NCBI RefSeq assembly: GCF_007625055.1
Contig: NZ_VMQS01000019.1
Span: 5,012-39,093, forward strand
Direction: 5' to 3'
Source of the DNA: Halomonas sp.
GTDB taxonomy: Bacteria > Pseudomonadota > Gammaproteobacteria > Pseudomonadales > Halomonadaceae
DNA: 34,082 nucleotides
Every line of letters begins with the position of its first letter. Positions within the stretch are counted from its first letter, which is position 1. A program made the translations under genes and the position numbers. The notes under the pieces were generated by a model. It did not search any database. It was not told the origin of the DNA and was given only the letters and a program-made list of their open reading frames with translations. Below are positions 23,891-31,471 of this stretch, piece after piece.

Positions 23891-24552
23891 GCCGATTCAT
23901 CCTGCAGGTGGCCACGTTTCAGGCGAACCAGCCTGTCCAGCGGGGCGGCCACGCGAGCGCTGTGGGTAACCATCAAGAGGGCACAGCGGGTTTCAGCCAC
24001 CAGTTCCAGCAGCAAGCCAAGCACTGTGTCGGCGCTTTGCTCATCCAGGTTGCCGGTGGGCTCATCGGCCAATAGCAGGCGCGGACGAACGGCAAGGGCG
24101 CGACCGATGGCCAGACGCTGCTGCTGGCCACCGGAAAGCTGTTCAGGGTAAACGCCTTCCCGGCCGCTCAGCCCCAATCGATGGATCAAGTGGTTTGTCC
24201 ATTCAGGGTCTTCGCGTTGCGCCAGTCGTGCCTGCAGGCGCAGGTTATCAATCACCTTCAGGCTGGGAACCAGATGAAACTGCTGAAACACCAGACCCAG
24301 CTGGTGGCAGCGCAGCTGCGCCCGGGCAGCGTCATCCAGCTGCGCCAGGTTCTGGCCATCAATCTGGATGCTGCCCTGATCAGGAACGTCCAACCCGGCG
24401 GCCAGATGTAAAAGCGTCGACTTACCGCTCCCGGATTCTCCCATCAGCGCCAGGCTTTCACCTTCATACAGGCTTAGATCAATGCCGTTAAGCACTGGCA
24501 ATTCGCCTTGTGGTGTACTAAAGGCTTTATGTACCTGACGCAGGCTCAGCAT
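23887..24552 (-). CDS. ABC ATPase of the AttEFGH-like system (AttE/LolD-like)
   Basis: 221-aa ATPase with Walker A GESGSGKS, Q-loop FQQFHLVPSL, signature LSGGQQQRLAIGRAL, Walker B LLLADEPTGNLDE and switch His in VTHSARVAA. The size and motif wording are those of the LolD/MacB group that pairs with FtsX-like permeases. AGGAG lies eight bases ahead of the ATG. It is first in the operon; the 200-bp upstream region is shared with the divergent higBA cassette. No clear promoter stands out, though TATGAT (minus strand, about 24590) could be a -10. Confidence 0.9.
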   Translation of the reverse strand: MLSLRQVHKAFSTPQGELPVLNGIDLSLYEGESLALMGESGSGKSTLLHLAAGLDVPDQGSIQIDGQNLAQLDDAARAQLRCHQLGLVFQQFHLVPSLKVIDNLRLQARLAQREDPEWTNHLIHRLGLSGREGVYPEQLSGGQQQRLAIGRALAVRPRLLLADEPTGNLDEQSADTVLGLLLELVAETRCALLMVTHSARVAAPLDRLVRLKRGHLQDESA

Positions 24553-24669
24553 GCATGGCTCCTGACGATATAGAAGAGGTTAATCATACAATATATGTAC
24601 ATTAATTCCACTTGGTAGGTGTATGGTACAGCTTGATTGACTGAAACGTCATAATATTAGCTACTAATG

Positions 24670-24686
24670 ATTGATTTTGCGGCTGC
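24670..24686. repeat. Left copy of 17-bp direct repeat flanking higBA
   Basis: ATTGATTTTGCGGCTGC matches the segment at 25399-25415 in 16 of 17 bases, same orientation. The two copies bracket the toxin-antitoxin cassette, 729 bp apart. Confidence 0.7.
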
Positions 24687-24728
24687 TTGATGCTTCAACT
24701 GAGTCAGACGCTAGCCCTGATTGCATTG

Positions 24729-24747
24729 TGTGATGTAAAGCATCACA
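24729..24747. promoter_or_regulatory. Candidate HigA operator
   Basis: TGTGATG and its exact complement CATCACA are separated by TAAAG, giving a 19-bp palindrome with the 3' end eight bases before the higB start. Autorepression by the antitoxin at such a site is standard for higBA loci; binding here is inferred. Confidence 0.6.
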
Positions 24748-24754
24748 ATGAGTA

Positions 24755-25033
24755 ATGATCATCAGCTTTCAGCACAAAGGACTGCGCGCCTTTTTCGAGA
24801 CGGGCTCGACGAAAGGGATTCGCCACGATCATGCCAAACGGCTAGGCCGAATTCTGGCATTGTTGGATCATGCCGAAGAGCCTGAAGCCGTCAATCTTCC
24901 AGGATGGCGCTTGCACCCGCTAAAGGGCGACCGAGCCGGGTTCTGGTCGATTACCGTCAGTGGTAACTGGCGAGTGATTTTTCGCTTCACCGGCCCAGAT
25001 GTTGAGCTGGTTGATTATCTGGATTACCACTAG
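24755..25033 (+). CDS. higB: HigB-type toxin of a type II toxin-antitoxin pair
   Basis: 92-aa basic protein of the RelE/HigB superfamily; these toxins cut mRNA on the ribosome. It opens MIISFQHKGLRAFFETGSTKGI and carries HDHAKRLGRILALLDHA, PGWRLHPLKGDRAGFWSITVSGNWRVIFRF and the closing VDYLDYH, all diagnostic for the HigB/GraT branch. The start ATG is preceded only by a weak GAG. The toxin precedes the antitoxin, the usual inverted order of higBA. Its stop overlaps the AGGAGG of higA, so the antitoxin is translated more strongly, as expected. Confidence 0.92.
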   Translation: MIISFQHKGLRAFFETGSTKGIRHDHAKRLGRILALLDHAEEPEAVNLPGWRLHPLKGDRAGFWSITVSGNWRVIFRFTGPDVELVDYLDYH

Positions 25034-25043
25034 GAGGTTTGTT

Positions 25044-25334
25044 ATGACACCTATGTACAATCCCCCGCATCCTGGTGAAACGCTTCGTGAAGATGTGCTT
25101 CCTGAGCTGGGTGTTAGTGTCACGGAAATGGCTAGGCGACTGGGGCTTGCACGTGAAACGCTGTCACGGATACTTCATGGGCACGCGCCGATTAGTCCTG
25201 ATCTGGCGGTTCGTCTTGAACGCGCCGGTATTGGTCGAGCGCGCACCTGGCTGGCAGCACAAAGCGATTACGACCTGTGGCAGGCAGAGCATCGTGCTCA
25301 GCCAATTATTGAGCCTTTTGCCAGGTTGGCGTAA
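25044..25334 (+). CDS. higA: HigA-type antitoxin
   Basis: 96-aa DNA-binding antitoxin. I chose the ATG at 25044, seven bases after AGGAGG (25032-25037). After the family opening YNPPHPGETLREDVLPELG comes an XRE-type helix-turn-helix (VTEMARRLGLARETLSRILHG) and the PDLAVRLERAG helix typical of HigA. A C-terminal helix (WLAAQSDYDLWQAEHR) completes the usual fold. It should bind and neutralise the upstream toxin and repress the operon. Confidence 0.93.
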   Translation: MTPMYNPPHPGETLREDVLPELGVSVTEMARRLGLARETLSRILHGHAPISPDLAVRLERAGIGRARTWLAAQSDYDLWQAEHRAQPIIEPFARLA

Positions 25335-25398
25335 GAGAATCCTTTTTTAATGCAGCATGTAAGTTAAAGAAAAAGTGCTTGAAACATCCAGTTGAACA

Positions 25399-25415
25399 AT
25401 TGATTTTGCCGCTGC
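25399..25415. repeat. Right copy of 17-bp direct repeat flanking higBA
   Basis: ATTGATTTTGCCGCTGC repeats 24670-24686 with one mismatch and lies 65 bases after the higA stop. The bases between it and the next gene are A/T-rich. Confidence 0.7.
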
Positions 25416-25463
25416 CTTGTCCTATAAGTCTTTCAATCGTTTTTATTCACCCTTTTCTAATGG

Positions 25464-26495
25464 ATGCTTATGTTCCTGCTTGTATTGACCGCGACACTGT
25501 CGATTGGCTTCTCTTTTTTATGTTCGATTCTTGAAGCGGCGCTACTCTCGATTACCCCCAGCTACATTGCCAAGCTCAAGGAGGATAAACCGCAGTTGCA
25601 CTCAGATCTGATGGCACTAAAAAATAATATAGACCGCCCACTGGCCTCCATTCTGACACTGAATACAATCGCTCACACCGTTGGCGCAACTTCTGTGGGT
25701 GCCCAGGCAGCAGTCGTATTCGGCGAAGCCTCGATCGGGATTGTTTCGGCGGTGATGACCATGCTGATTCTGATTCTGTCCGAAATTATCCCCAAAACTA
25801 TTGGTGCCACCTATTGGCGCGGCCTGGCGCCCTGGCTGCCCAGTATTCTAAAGCCCATGATCATCATGCTGTTGCCGTTTATTTGGCTGTCAGAGCAGAT
25901 TACACGACGCCTGGGTAAGTCAGAGCATGATGTTGATCTGCGCGATGAAATCAGGGTTTTGGCGCGGGTAGGTCTGGAGCAGAAAGCGCTCAAAGAGGAT
26001 GAATCGCGCACCATCACCAACATGCTTAACCTGCATAATATTTCTGTTAGCCAGGTGATGACGCCACGTACGGTTTGCGAAACAGTGCCGCCACATATGA
26101 CGGTGGCAGAGTTTCATGCTGCATACGGTAAGGAATCTTTCACGCGTTTTCCTGTGATGGACAATGGTGAACAGGCTTTTGGCTATGTACACAAAGGGGA
26201 TTTGCTTAGTGCTGAAAGTGATCAGATCATGAAAATGCTAATGCATCCGATAGCGAGTGTTGAGGTCTCTGATAACGTCGAGAAAGTGTTCACTACCATG
26301 TTGCATGACAGGCTGCACATGCGCGTGATCTATGATGAGCACGGTACATTTGTGGGCCTGATCACCCTGGAAGATATTATTGAAACCATTCTTGGTCAGG
26401 ACATTGTTGATGAAAACGACCGGGTGGATAATCTGCGCAGTTACGCCAGAGAGCAGTGGCTCAAGCGCATCAAGCATGCCCGAGGGGATGAATAG
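25464..26495 (+). CDS. CNNM/CorC-family membrane protein with CBS pair
   Basis: 343-aa inner-membrane protein: a DUF21/CNNM transmembrane domain (about 1-165; four hydrophobic segments, with FSFLCSILEAALLSITPSY and the polar NTIAHTVGATSVGAQAA helix typical of the family) followed by paired CBS domains (about 190-315; SQVMTPRTVC and GLITLEDIIETILGQDIVDENDR). The large C-terminal CorC/HlyC domain of longer relatives is absent. Relatives take part in Mg2+/Co2+ homeostasis or Na+-driven Mg2+ transport; which ion applies here is not shown. The gene stands alone and begins ATG-CTT-ATG. Confidence 0.88.
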   Translation: MLMFLLVLTATLSIGFSFLCSILEAALLSITPSYIAKLKEDKPQLHSDLMALKNNIDRPLASILTLNTIAHTVGATSVGAQAAVVFGEASIGIVSAVMTMLILILSEIIPKTIGATYWRGLAPWLPSILKPMIIMLLPFIWLSEQITRRLGKSEHDVDLRDEIRVLARVGLEQKALKEDESRTITNMLNLHNISVSQVMTPRTVCETVPPHMTVAEFHAAYGKESFTRFPVMDNGEQAFGYVHKGDLLSAESDQIMKMLMHPIASVEVSDNVEKVFTTMLHDRLHMRVIYDEHGTFVGLITLEDIIETILGQDIVDENDRVDNLRSYAREQWLKRIKHARGDE

Positions 26496-26559
26496 CAGGG
26501 CAGGTGAGAATCTTTTGGGCAGTACGCCTAGTCACAGTAAACCTTGAGTTTATACAAAG

Positions 26560-26589
26560 TTGACATTGCTGGCGCTCCATCGCTAGAGT
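26560..26589 (+). promoter_or_regulatory. bioB: Promoter of bioB
   Basis: A perfect TTGACA (26560-26565) is followed after 18 bases by TAGAGT (26584-26589). The start point should fall near 26596, inside the candidate BirA operator. Confidence 0.5.
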
Positions 26590-26621
26590 TGGTTAACTTT
26601 TACAATTAAAAAGGTTTACTT
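26589..26621 (+). promoter_or_regulatory. Candidate BirA (biotin repressor) operator
   Basis: TTGGTTAAC (26589-26597) and GGTTTACTT (26613-26621) face each other across 15 bases. This resembles the BirA box (TTGTAAACC - about 15 - GGTTTACAA), the left half having one extra base. It overlaps the predicted start of transcription and runs up to the bioB GTG. Confidence 0.5.
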
Positions 26622-27695
26622 GTGACCGACGCTGCTTTCAATAACCCTGCTCCGCGCCATGATTGGTCGCTGGACGAGATCAGAGCGCTATTTGCGCTAC
26701 CCTTTAACGATCTGCTGTTCAAGGCGCAGCAAGTGCATCGCGCGCACTTCGATGCCAACGCGGTGCAAGTGTCTACCCTGCTGTCGATCAAGACCGGCGC
26801 CTGTCCGGAAGACTGCAAATACTGCCCCCAATCTGGTCACTACAACACCCAGCTCGAAAAAGAGAAGCTGCTGGAAGTTGACAAAGTCGTGGCCCAGGCG
26901 AAGGCGGCCAAGGCAGCCGGCGCCAGCCGTTTCTGTATGGGTGCCGCCTGGCGCAGCCCCCGGGATAAAGACTTACTGCTGGTCGAAGAGATGGTACGCC
27001 AGGTGAAAGCGCTGGGTCTGGAAACCTGCATGACACTGGGTATGGTCAACGGTGATCAGGCTAGCCGCCTGGCAGCGGCGGGGCTGGATTATTACAATCA
27101 TAATCTGGATACCTCCCCCGACTTTTACGGCGAGATCATCACCACGCGGACCTTCGGCGACCGCCTGGATACCCTGGCTACCGTGCGCGAAGCGGGCATG
27201 AAAGTATGTGCTGGCGGTATTCTCGGCATGGGGGAAAGTGCCCGGGACCGCAGCGCCTTGCTACAGCAGTTGGCAAAGCTGTCGCCGCACCCGGAATCCG
27301 TGCCGATCAATATGCTGGTAAAAGTGCCGGGTACACCGCTGGAAAACGTTGAAGATCTTGACCCCCTTGAGTTTATCCGCGCCATTGCTGTGGCACGCAT
27401 CATGATGCCGCAAAGCCACGTACGCCTCTCCGCTGGCCGCGAGCAGATGAGTGAATCAACGCAAGCGCTGGCCTTCCTGGCCGGGGCCAACTCGATCTTC
27501 TACGGCGATAAACTCCTGACTACCGGCAACCCCCAAGCCGACCGCGACGGCGCGCTGTTTGCCAAACTGGGCCTGCACCCGGAGCGCCGCGATACCTGTG
27601 AAGATGACACGGCTCATGCCCAACGACTCACTCAACAAGCCGAGCATGCTGCGCGGGCAGAACGGGCCGCTGCACTGGCAGTTGAGGCTCGGTGA
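26622..27695 (+). CDS. bioB: Biotin synthase
   Basis: 357-aa radical-SAM enzyme that inserts sulfur into dethiobiotin, the last step of biotin synthesis. The CPEDCKYC motif (Cys61, Cys65, Cys68) binds the [4Fe-4S] cluster. [10 protein letters not shown], the later Cys in [14 protein letters not shown], and [10 protein letters not shown] with its Arg are the family's [2Fe-2S] and substrate-site blocks. Translation probably starts at GTG 26622, giving VTDAAFNN; no ATG is suitably placed, and the ribosome site is weak or lies in the AAAAAGG just ahead. bioB stands alone here; the rest of the bio genes are not in the window. It converges with hmuV with only 12 bp between stops. Confidence 0.95.
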   Translation: MTDAAFNNPAPRHDWSLDEIRALFALPFNDLLFKAQQVHRAHFDANAVQVSTLLSIKTGACPEDCKYCPQSGHYNTQLEKEKLLEVDKVVAQAKAAKAAGASRFCMGAAWRSPRDKDLLLVEEMVRQVKALGLETCMTLGMVNGDQASRLAAAGLDYYNHNLDTSPDFYGEIITTRTFGDRLDTLATVREAGMKVCAGGILGMGESARDRSALLQQLAKLSPHPESVPINMLVKVPGTPLENVEDLDPLEFIRAIAVARIMMPQSHVRLSAGREQMSESTQALAFLAGANSIFYGDKLLTTGNPQADRDGALFAKLGLHPERRDTCEDDTAHAQRLTQQAEHAARAERAAALAVEAR

Positions 27696-27707
27696 TGGGA
27701 ACCACTG

Positions 27708-28463
27708 TCAGGCTTTTAGCGCTAGTAGAGAGGAGTGCTCTCCGCTTACCTTCTGTAGCTGGGCGGCATAGGTTTGGGCAATTATCTTGGGTGTGAGTAC
27801 CTCGGCCGGATTGCCCTGAGCGATGCGTCTGCCCTTGTGGAGTAGCCAGACGCGATCTGCAAAGATGTTGGCGAGATTGAGGTCATGCAGGACACAGATA
27901 ATCGCCATCTGGTAGCGGCTGGCCCAGCGCCGCAACTGACGCATCAGGCGCTGCTGCTGGCCGATATCCAGAGCGCTTGTTGGCTCATCAAGCAGCAGCA
28001 GGCCACCGTCGTTGGTGAATTGCGTATGGCGAGAAAGCAGCTGGCAGGCGCCACGGGCAATCATTACTCGCTGACGTTCACCGCCTGAGAGTGATAACAC
28101 CGAACGCCCGGCCAGATGGATCAGGTCCAGATCATCAAGTAGTTCTGCCAGCAGAGCCGCTCCGGGCGAACTGCCCAGGCTGACCAGTTCTTCTACCCGC
28201 CAGGCAAAGCCGGGTATTTCCTGCTGGGCGACCAAGGCGCGACGACTAGCCAGCGCCTCAATACGCCATTGGGTGAGTGGTTTGTCATCCAGGCAGATAT
28301 ATCCGCGTTCGCAGGGCCGAAAACCGGAAAGCAGGCTGAGCAAAGTGCTTTTGCCAGCACCATTGGGACCAACAATGGCCAGCAGCTCACCCGGGGTTAT
28401 CTGATCCTCCAGAGGATGGAGGAAGGGCGCGCGCTCAAGCCCTGCTTGATGCAGTGTCAGCAT
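27708..28463 (-). CDS. hmuV: Haem ABC importer, ATPase subunit
   Basis: 251-aa ATPase of the haem importer. The ATG at 28463 was chosen because it lies in a 7-base overlap with the permease end and gives the family N terminus MLTLHQAGL. Walker A GPNGAGKS, Q-loop VAQQEIPGF, signature LSGGERQRVMIARG, Walker B LLLLDEPTSALD and switch His in CVLHDLNLA are intact. The insert QLLSRHTQFTNDGG before Walker B is typical of HmuV/PhuV. It is the last gene of the haem operon. Confidence 0.92.
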   Translation of the reverse strand: MLTLHQAGLERAPFLHPLEDQITPGELLAIVGPNGAGKSTLLSLLSGFRPCERGYICLDDKPLTQWRIEALASRRALVAQQEIPGFAWRVEELVSLGSSPGAALLAELLDDLDLIHLAGRSVLSLSGGERQRVMIARGACQLLSRHTQFTNDGGLLLLDEPTSALDIGQQQRLMRQLRRWASRYQMAIICVLHDLNLANIFADRVWLLHKGRRIAQGNPAEVLTPKIIAQTYAAQLQKVSGEHSSLLALKA

Positions 28464-29506
28464 ATGGCACTCCGACGTATCAGCAGGTACAGAAAATAAG
28501 GGCCTCCGAGCAGGCTGGTCAACAAGCCCACGGGAATCTCGGCGGGCATGGCCAGAATGCGTGCCAGCGTATCGGCAATGACCAAAAGCAGAGCACCACC
28601 CAGCATGGAGGCGGGTATCAGCAGGCGATGCCCTGGCCCAAGCCATAGTCTCAGGCAGTGTGGCACCAGCAAACCCAGAAAGCCGATCACGCCGGTCAGT
28701 GCCACGCTTATACCAACCCCCAGAGAAGTAGCGATAATGATTCGCCTTTTAAGGCGTGGGGTGTCCAGTCCGGCGGCATGGGCAGTTGACTCGCCCAGTT
28801 GTAGCAGGTCAAGCTCCCCGGCGCTGCGCCACAGCCACCAAAGTCCCAACGGAACCAACACCAGCGCCAGACCAACGGTGCGCCATAGCGCCCCGGTCAA
28901 TGTGCCCATTCCCCATAGGCTGATCTGACGTAGCTGTTCATCGCTGGCAATAAACGCCAATATGCCACCACCGGCGCCGGCCAGGGTATTGATGGCCAGT
29001 CCAGCCAGCAATAAGGTCATGACGGCACCACTGCTGACCCCCTGACGGCGAGCAATGGCAAAAACAGTGAGGCACACCGCCAATGCCCCCAGAAATCCGG
29101 CAACAAACTGGCCATACAGGCTGGCGCCTGCCTGCGGTAGCGCCATTTCTTGCCCTACAACAATCCACAAGGCAACAAATAAACCCGCCCCACTGGCCAA
29201 GCCAAGGAGCGTCGGATCAGCAAGTGGGTTACGGAAAAGGCCCTGCATGGCCGCCCCACTGCCCGCCAGCATGGCGCCTACCAGCACGCCCAGCAATAGC
29301 CTTGGCAGGCGCAGTTGCCACCAGGCCTGGACGGCCATGGGGTCCAGCTCGCCGCTGAAGATTACCCAGGGTGAGATGCCTAGCGCACCGCTTGAGGCAC
29401 CGGCCAGCAATGCCGCCACCAGCGCCAGGGTAAGCCCCCAGAGTATGCGTGACTGGCGACTCCGTAACCCCGATCGCCGGTAGCGATCAAGCGTCAGGGT
29501 ATTCAT
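28457..29506 (-). CDS. hmuU: Haem ABC importer, permease subunit
   Basis: 349-aa inner-membrane permease of the FecCD/BtuC family, with about ten helices. Typical blocks are LRLPRLLLGVLVGAMLAGSGAAMQGLFRNPLADPTLLG, GVSSGAVMTLLLAGLAINTL, and GVIGFLGLLVPHCLRLWLGPGHRLLIP with the ATPase-docking loop. It works as a dimer with HmuV and receives haem from HmuT. It overlaps hmuT by four bases and hmuV by seven. Confidence 0.93.
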   Translation of the reverse strand: MNTLTLDRYRRSGLRSRQSRILWGLTLALVAALLAGASSGALGISPWVIFSGELDPMAVQAWWQLRLPRLLLGVLVGAMLAGSGAAMQGLFRNPLADPTLLGLASGAGLFVALWIVVGQEMALPQAGASLYGQFVAGFLGALAVCLTVFAIARRQGVSSGAVMTLLLAGLAINTLAGAGGGILAFIASDEQLRQISLWGMGTLTGALWRTVGLALVLVPLGLWWLWRSAGELDLLQLGESTAHAAGLDTPRLKRRIIIATSLGVGISVALTGVIGFLGLLVPHCLRLWLGPGHRLLIPASMLGGALLLVIADTLARILAMPAEIPVGLLTSLLGGPYFLYLLIRRSAIC

Positions 29507-30363
29507 GGCAAGGATGTCTCATCTGAAGAGAGCAAGGTATCCAGGGTGGCGCGTAGTTCAAGCAGTTGCTGCGGAGCACGTGGGCCAAACCCGAGCAGGG
29601 CCTGACCATCTACTAATACCAGGCGTTGATGCTTTGCTGCAGGTGTCAGTGCCATACCCGGTAGCGCCCAGAGGGCCTCCTCTCCGCCGATGGCCTCCAG
29701 GCCCTGCTGGGAAGCAATAATTATCTCCGGTGCCTGTCTGGCCAGCGCTTCGGCGCCAACTGCCTGATAACCCTGCATGCTGTCAAAGGCATTATGCAGG
29801 CCAACCGCTTCGAGCATGGTATGAGCGCCGGTATCCTGGCCGGCCATTCGCGGTGTCACGCCGCTATGACTGAGTACAAAGGCGGCCTGTGTGGTCGGCA
29901 AGGCGGGTTTATCATTGAGAGTGGCCAGCTGGTCTTCAAGTTGGTTTGCCAGTGTCTCACCTGCTTCAGGGCGATCGAGACGCTCGGCTACGTCGCGCAC
30001 TTTGCCAGCAATGGCGTTTAGCTCATGGGGACTCGAGATGATGTCCAGGGATAACCCGACGGTTTCCAGCTGTTCGAGTACTTCTTCAGGGCCAGCGTAC
30101 TGGTTGGTCAGGATACGGGTGGGAGAGAGTGACATTACGCTCTCTGCCGAAAGCTGGCGCAGGTAACCCACCGAAGGCAGTTCGGCCACCGATGGCGGAT
30201 AAAGGCTGGTGTCGTCGCGGCCTACCAGGGGCGCATCGCCATTCAGTTCGGCCACAATAGCTGCAACATCACCCCCGATAACGACCCAACGCTCATCGGC
30301 TTGAGCAGGTGGAGCAAAGGCACACAGCCAGCTGATCACCACCAGCTTCCAGGACAGCTTCAT
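29503..30363 (-). CDS. hmuT: Haem-binding periplasmic protein
   Basis: 286-aa periplasmic substrate-binding protein of the TroA/BtuF class with a signal peptide ending near AQA-DE. Its fold markers are RWVVIGGDVAAIVAELN, LVGRDDTSLYPPSVAELPSVGYLRQLSAESVMSLSPTRIL and GAHTMLEAVGLHNAFDSMQGYQAVGAEAL, characteristic of HmuT/PhuT. The Tyr in the DDTSLYPP loop corresponds to the position where these proteins bind haem iron. It overlaps hmuS upstream by four bases (ATGA). Confidence 0.92.
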   Translation of the reverse strand: MKLSWKLVVISWLCAFAPPAQADERWVVIGGDVAAIVAELNGDAPLVGRDDTSLYPPSVAELPSVGYLRQLSAESVMSLSPTRILTNQYAGPEEVLEQLETVGLSLDIISSPHELNAIAGKVRDVAERLDRPEAGETLANQLEDQLATLNDKPALPTTQAAFVLSHSGVTPRMAGQDTGAHTMLEAVGLHNAFDSMQGYQAVGAEALARQAPEIIIASQQGLEAIGGEEALWALPGMALTPAAKHQRLVLVDGQALLGFGPRAPQQLLELRATLDTLLSSDETSLP

Positions 30364-31448
30364 GCGACGGCCTCCTGACGTGTAAGTGTGGTTAACAGAT
30401 TACGCCATGCTGAGCGCTCAGGGCGGCCCTCCTGGCGTTCAGCATAAATCTGCAGCACCAGGTCACCCCTTTTATCAAAGGCTTCCACGCTGGTAACACC
30501 CCCATCGCGATTGGGTTTTTCCACCACCCATACAGAAGTTACGGCCTGATCATCCAGATGCAGGGTGAAACAGTCGCCGAACAGGTTCAGCCAGCCTCCG
30601 GCCCGTAATGGTGTAGGTAAGGTGCCGGTTCGGATCTGCACGCAGCCCTGACTGGCGACGAAGAGCATGATCGGAAGTGTCTGTTGGCTGGCCTGACGCA
30701 GCAGGCTTTCCAGCGCATGTACCGGCAATGCCTGGGTGAAGCTGCCCTGCATCAGGGTATTGGCCTCCAAGCGACGCAGCTGATGGCGTTTAAGCAGGCT
30801 AAAGAACTGATGAACGTCCGTCATGGCCGCCCACTCTCTGGCCAGTGTGGGCGCTTCGGGCAAGGGTCTGGTGGGTGGTTGAGCGGACTGGGTAAAAGCC
30901 GGTGTATCCAGCGTGCCTTCCTGGCGCAGCGTCTCCCAACTGTCAGGGAGCGTCTGCGATTGCGCGGTTGCCCCTTTGGCAAACACCTTATGCACGGCCT
31001 GGCCGTGCTGATTGAAAACCTGCAGGCTCCAGCGTGCCGCGGGTACGGCACCTTTATTCGGCGCATCGTTTTTATCGGGCATGGGATCGCGAATCAGGCA
31101 TATCCAGTACCAGTGGCTATACATCAGGCGCAGATCCAGGCCGCCGGGATCAAGTAATAGCCCGGCATGCTGGCTGCCACCGAGAGGTGGATAGGTGCCG
31201 TTCTGTTCAAGTACTGCCAGCGACGAGCGAGTCAGACACTTCACGTTTCCCAAGGTGTGAAAGCGAGCAGCCATTTCGCTCGGCGCCAGGGGTAGCGTCC
31301 AGACATCGCGTCCAATTCTGGCGGCCTGTAGTTCCCCTTCACTGATCCCCAGTTGCTCGGCAATGCCAATGGCATTGGTGCGAGGGTTAACTCGCCTTGC
31401 GGCGTCAAAAGCCTCGATAATGGCGGTGGTCTGCGCGAGTGAGGTCAT
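30360..31448 (-). CDS. hmuS: Haem carrier/degrading protein HmuS (HemS family)
   Basis: 362-aa cytoplasmic protein of two HemS/ChuX-type halves; relatives carry haem to haem oxygenase or release its iron. The first half has LGNVKCLTRSSLAVLEQNG and GLDLRLMYSHWYWICLIRD. The second has TDVHQFFSLLKRHQLRR, in which His213 corresponds to the proximal haem ligand of HemS/PhuS, then GWLNLFGDCFTLHLDDQAVTSVWVVEKPNRDGGVTSVEAFD. It lies 23 bp after the receptor gene and overlaps hmuT. Confidence 0.93.
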   Translation of the reverse strand: MTSLAQTTAIIEAFDAARRVNPRTNAIGIAEQLGISEGELQAARIGRDVWTLPLAPSEMAARFHTLGNVKCLTRSSLAVLEQNGTYPPLGGSQHAGLLLDPGGLDLRLMYSHWYWICLIRDPMPDKNDAPNKGAVPAARWSLQVFNQHGQAVHKVFAKGATAQSQTLPDSWETLRQEGTLDTPAFTQSAQPPTRPLPEAPTLAREWAAMTDVHQFFSLLKRHQLRRLEANTLMQGSFTQALPVHALESLLRQASQQTLPIMLFVASQGCVQIRTGTLPTPLRAGGWLNLFGDCFTLHLDDQAVTSVWVVEKPNRDGGVTSVEAFDKRGDLVLQIYAERQEGRPERSAWRNLLTTLTRQEAVA

Positions 31449-31471
31449 ACTGAAACTCCTTTAAAGGGCAG

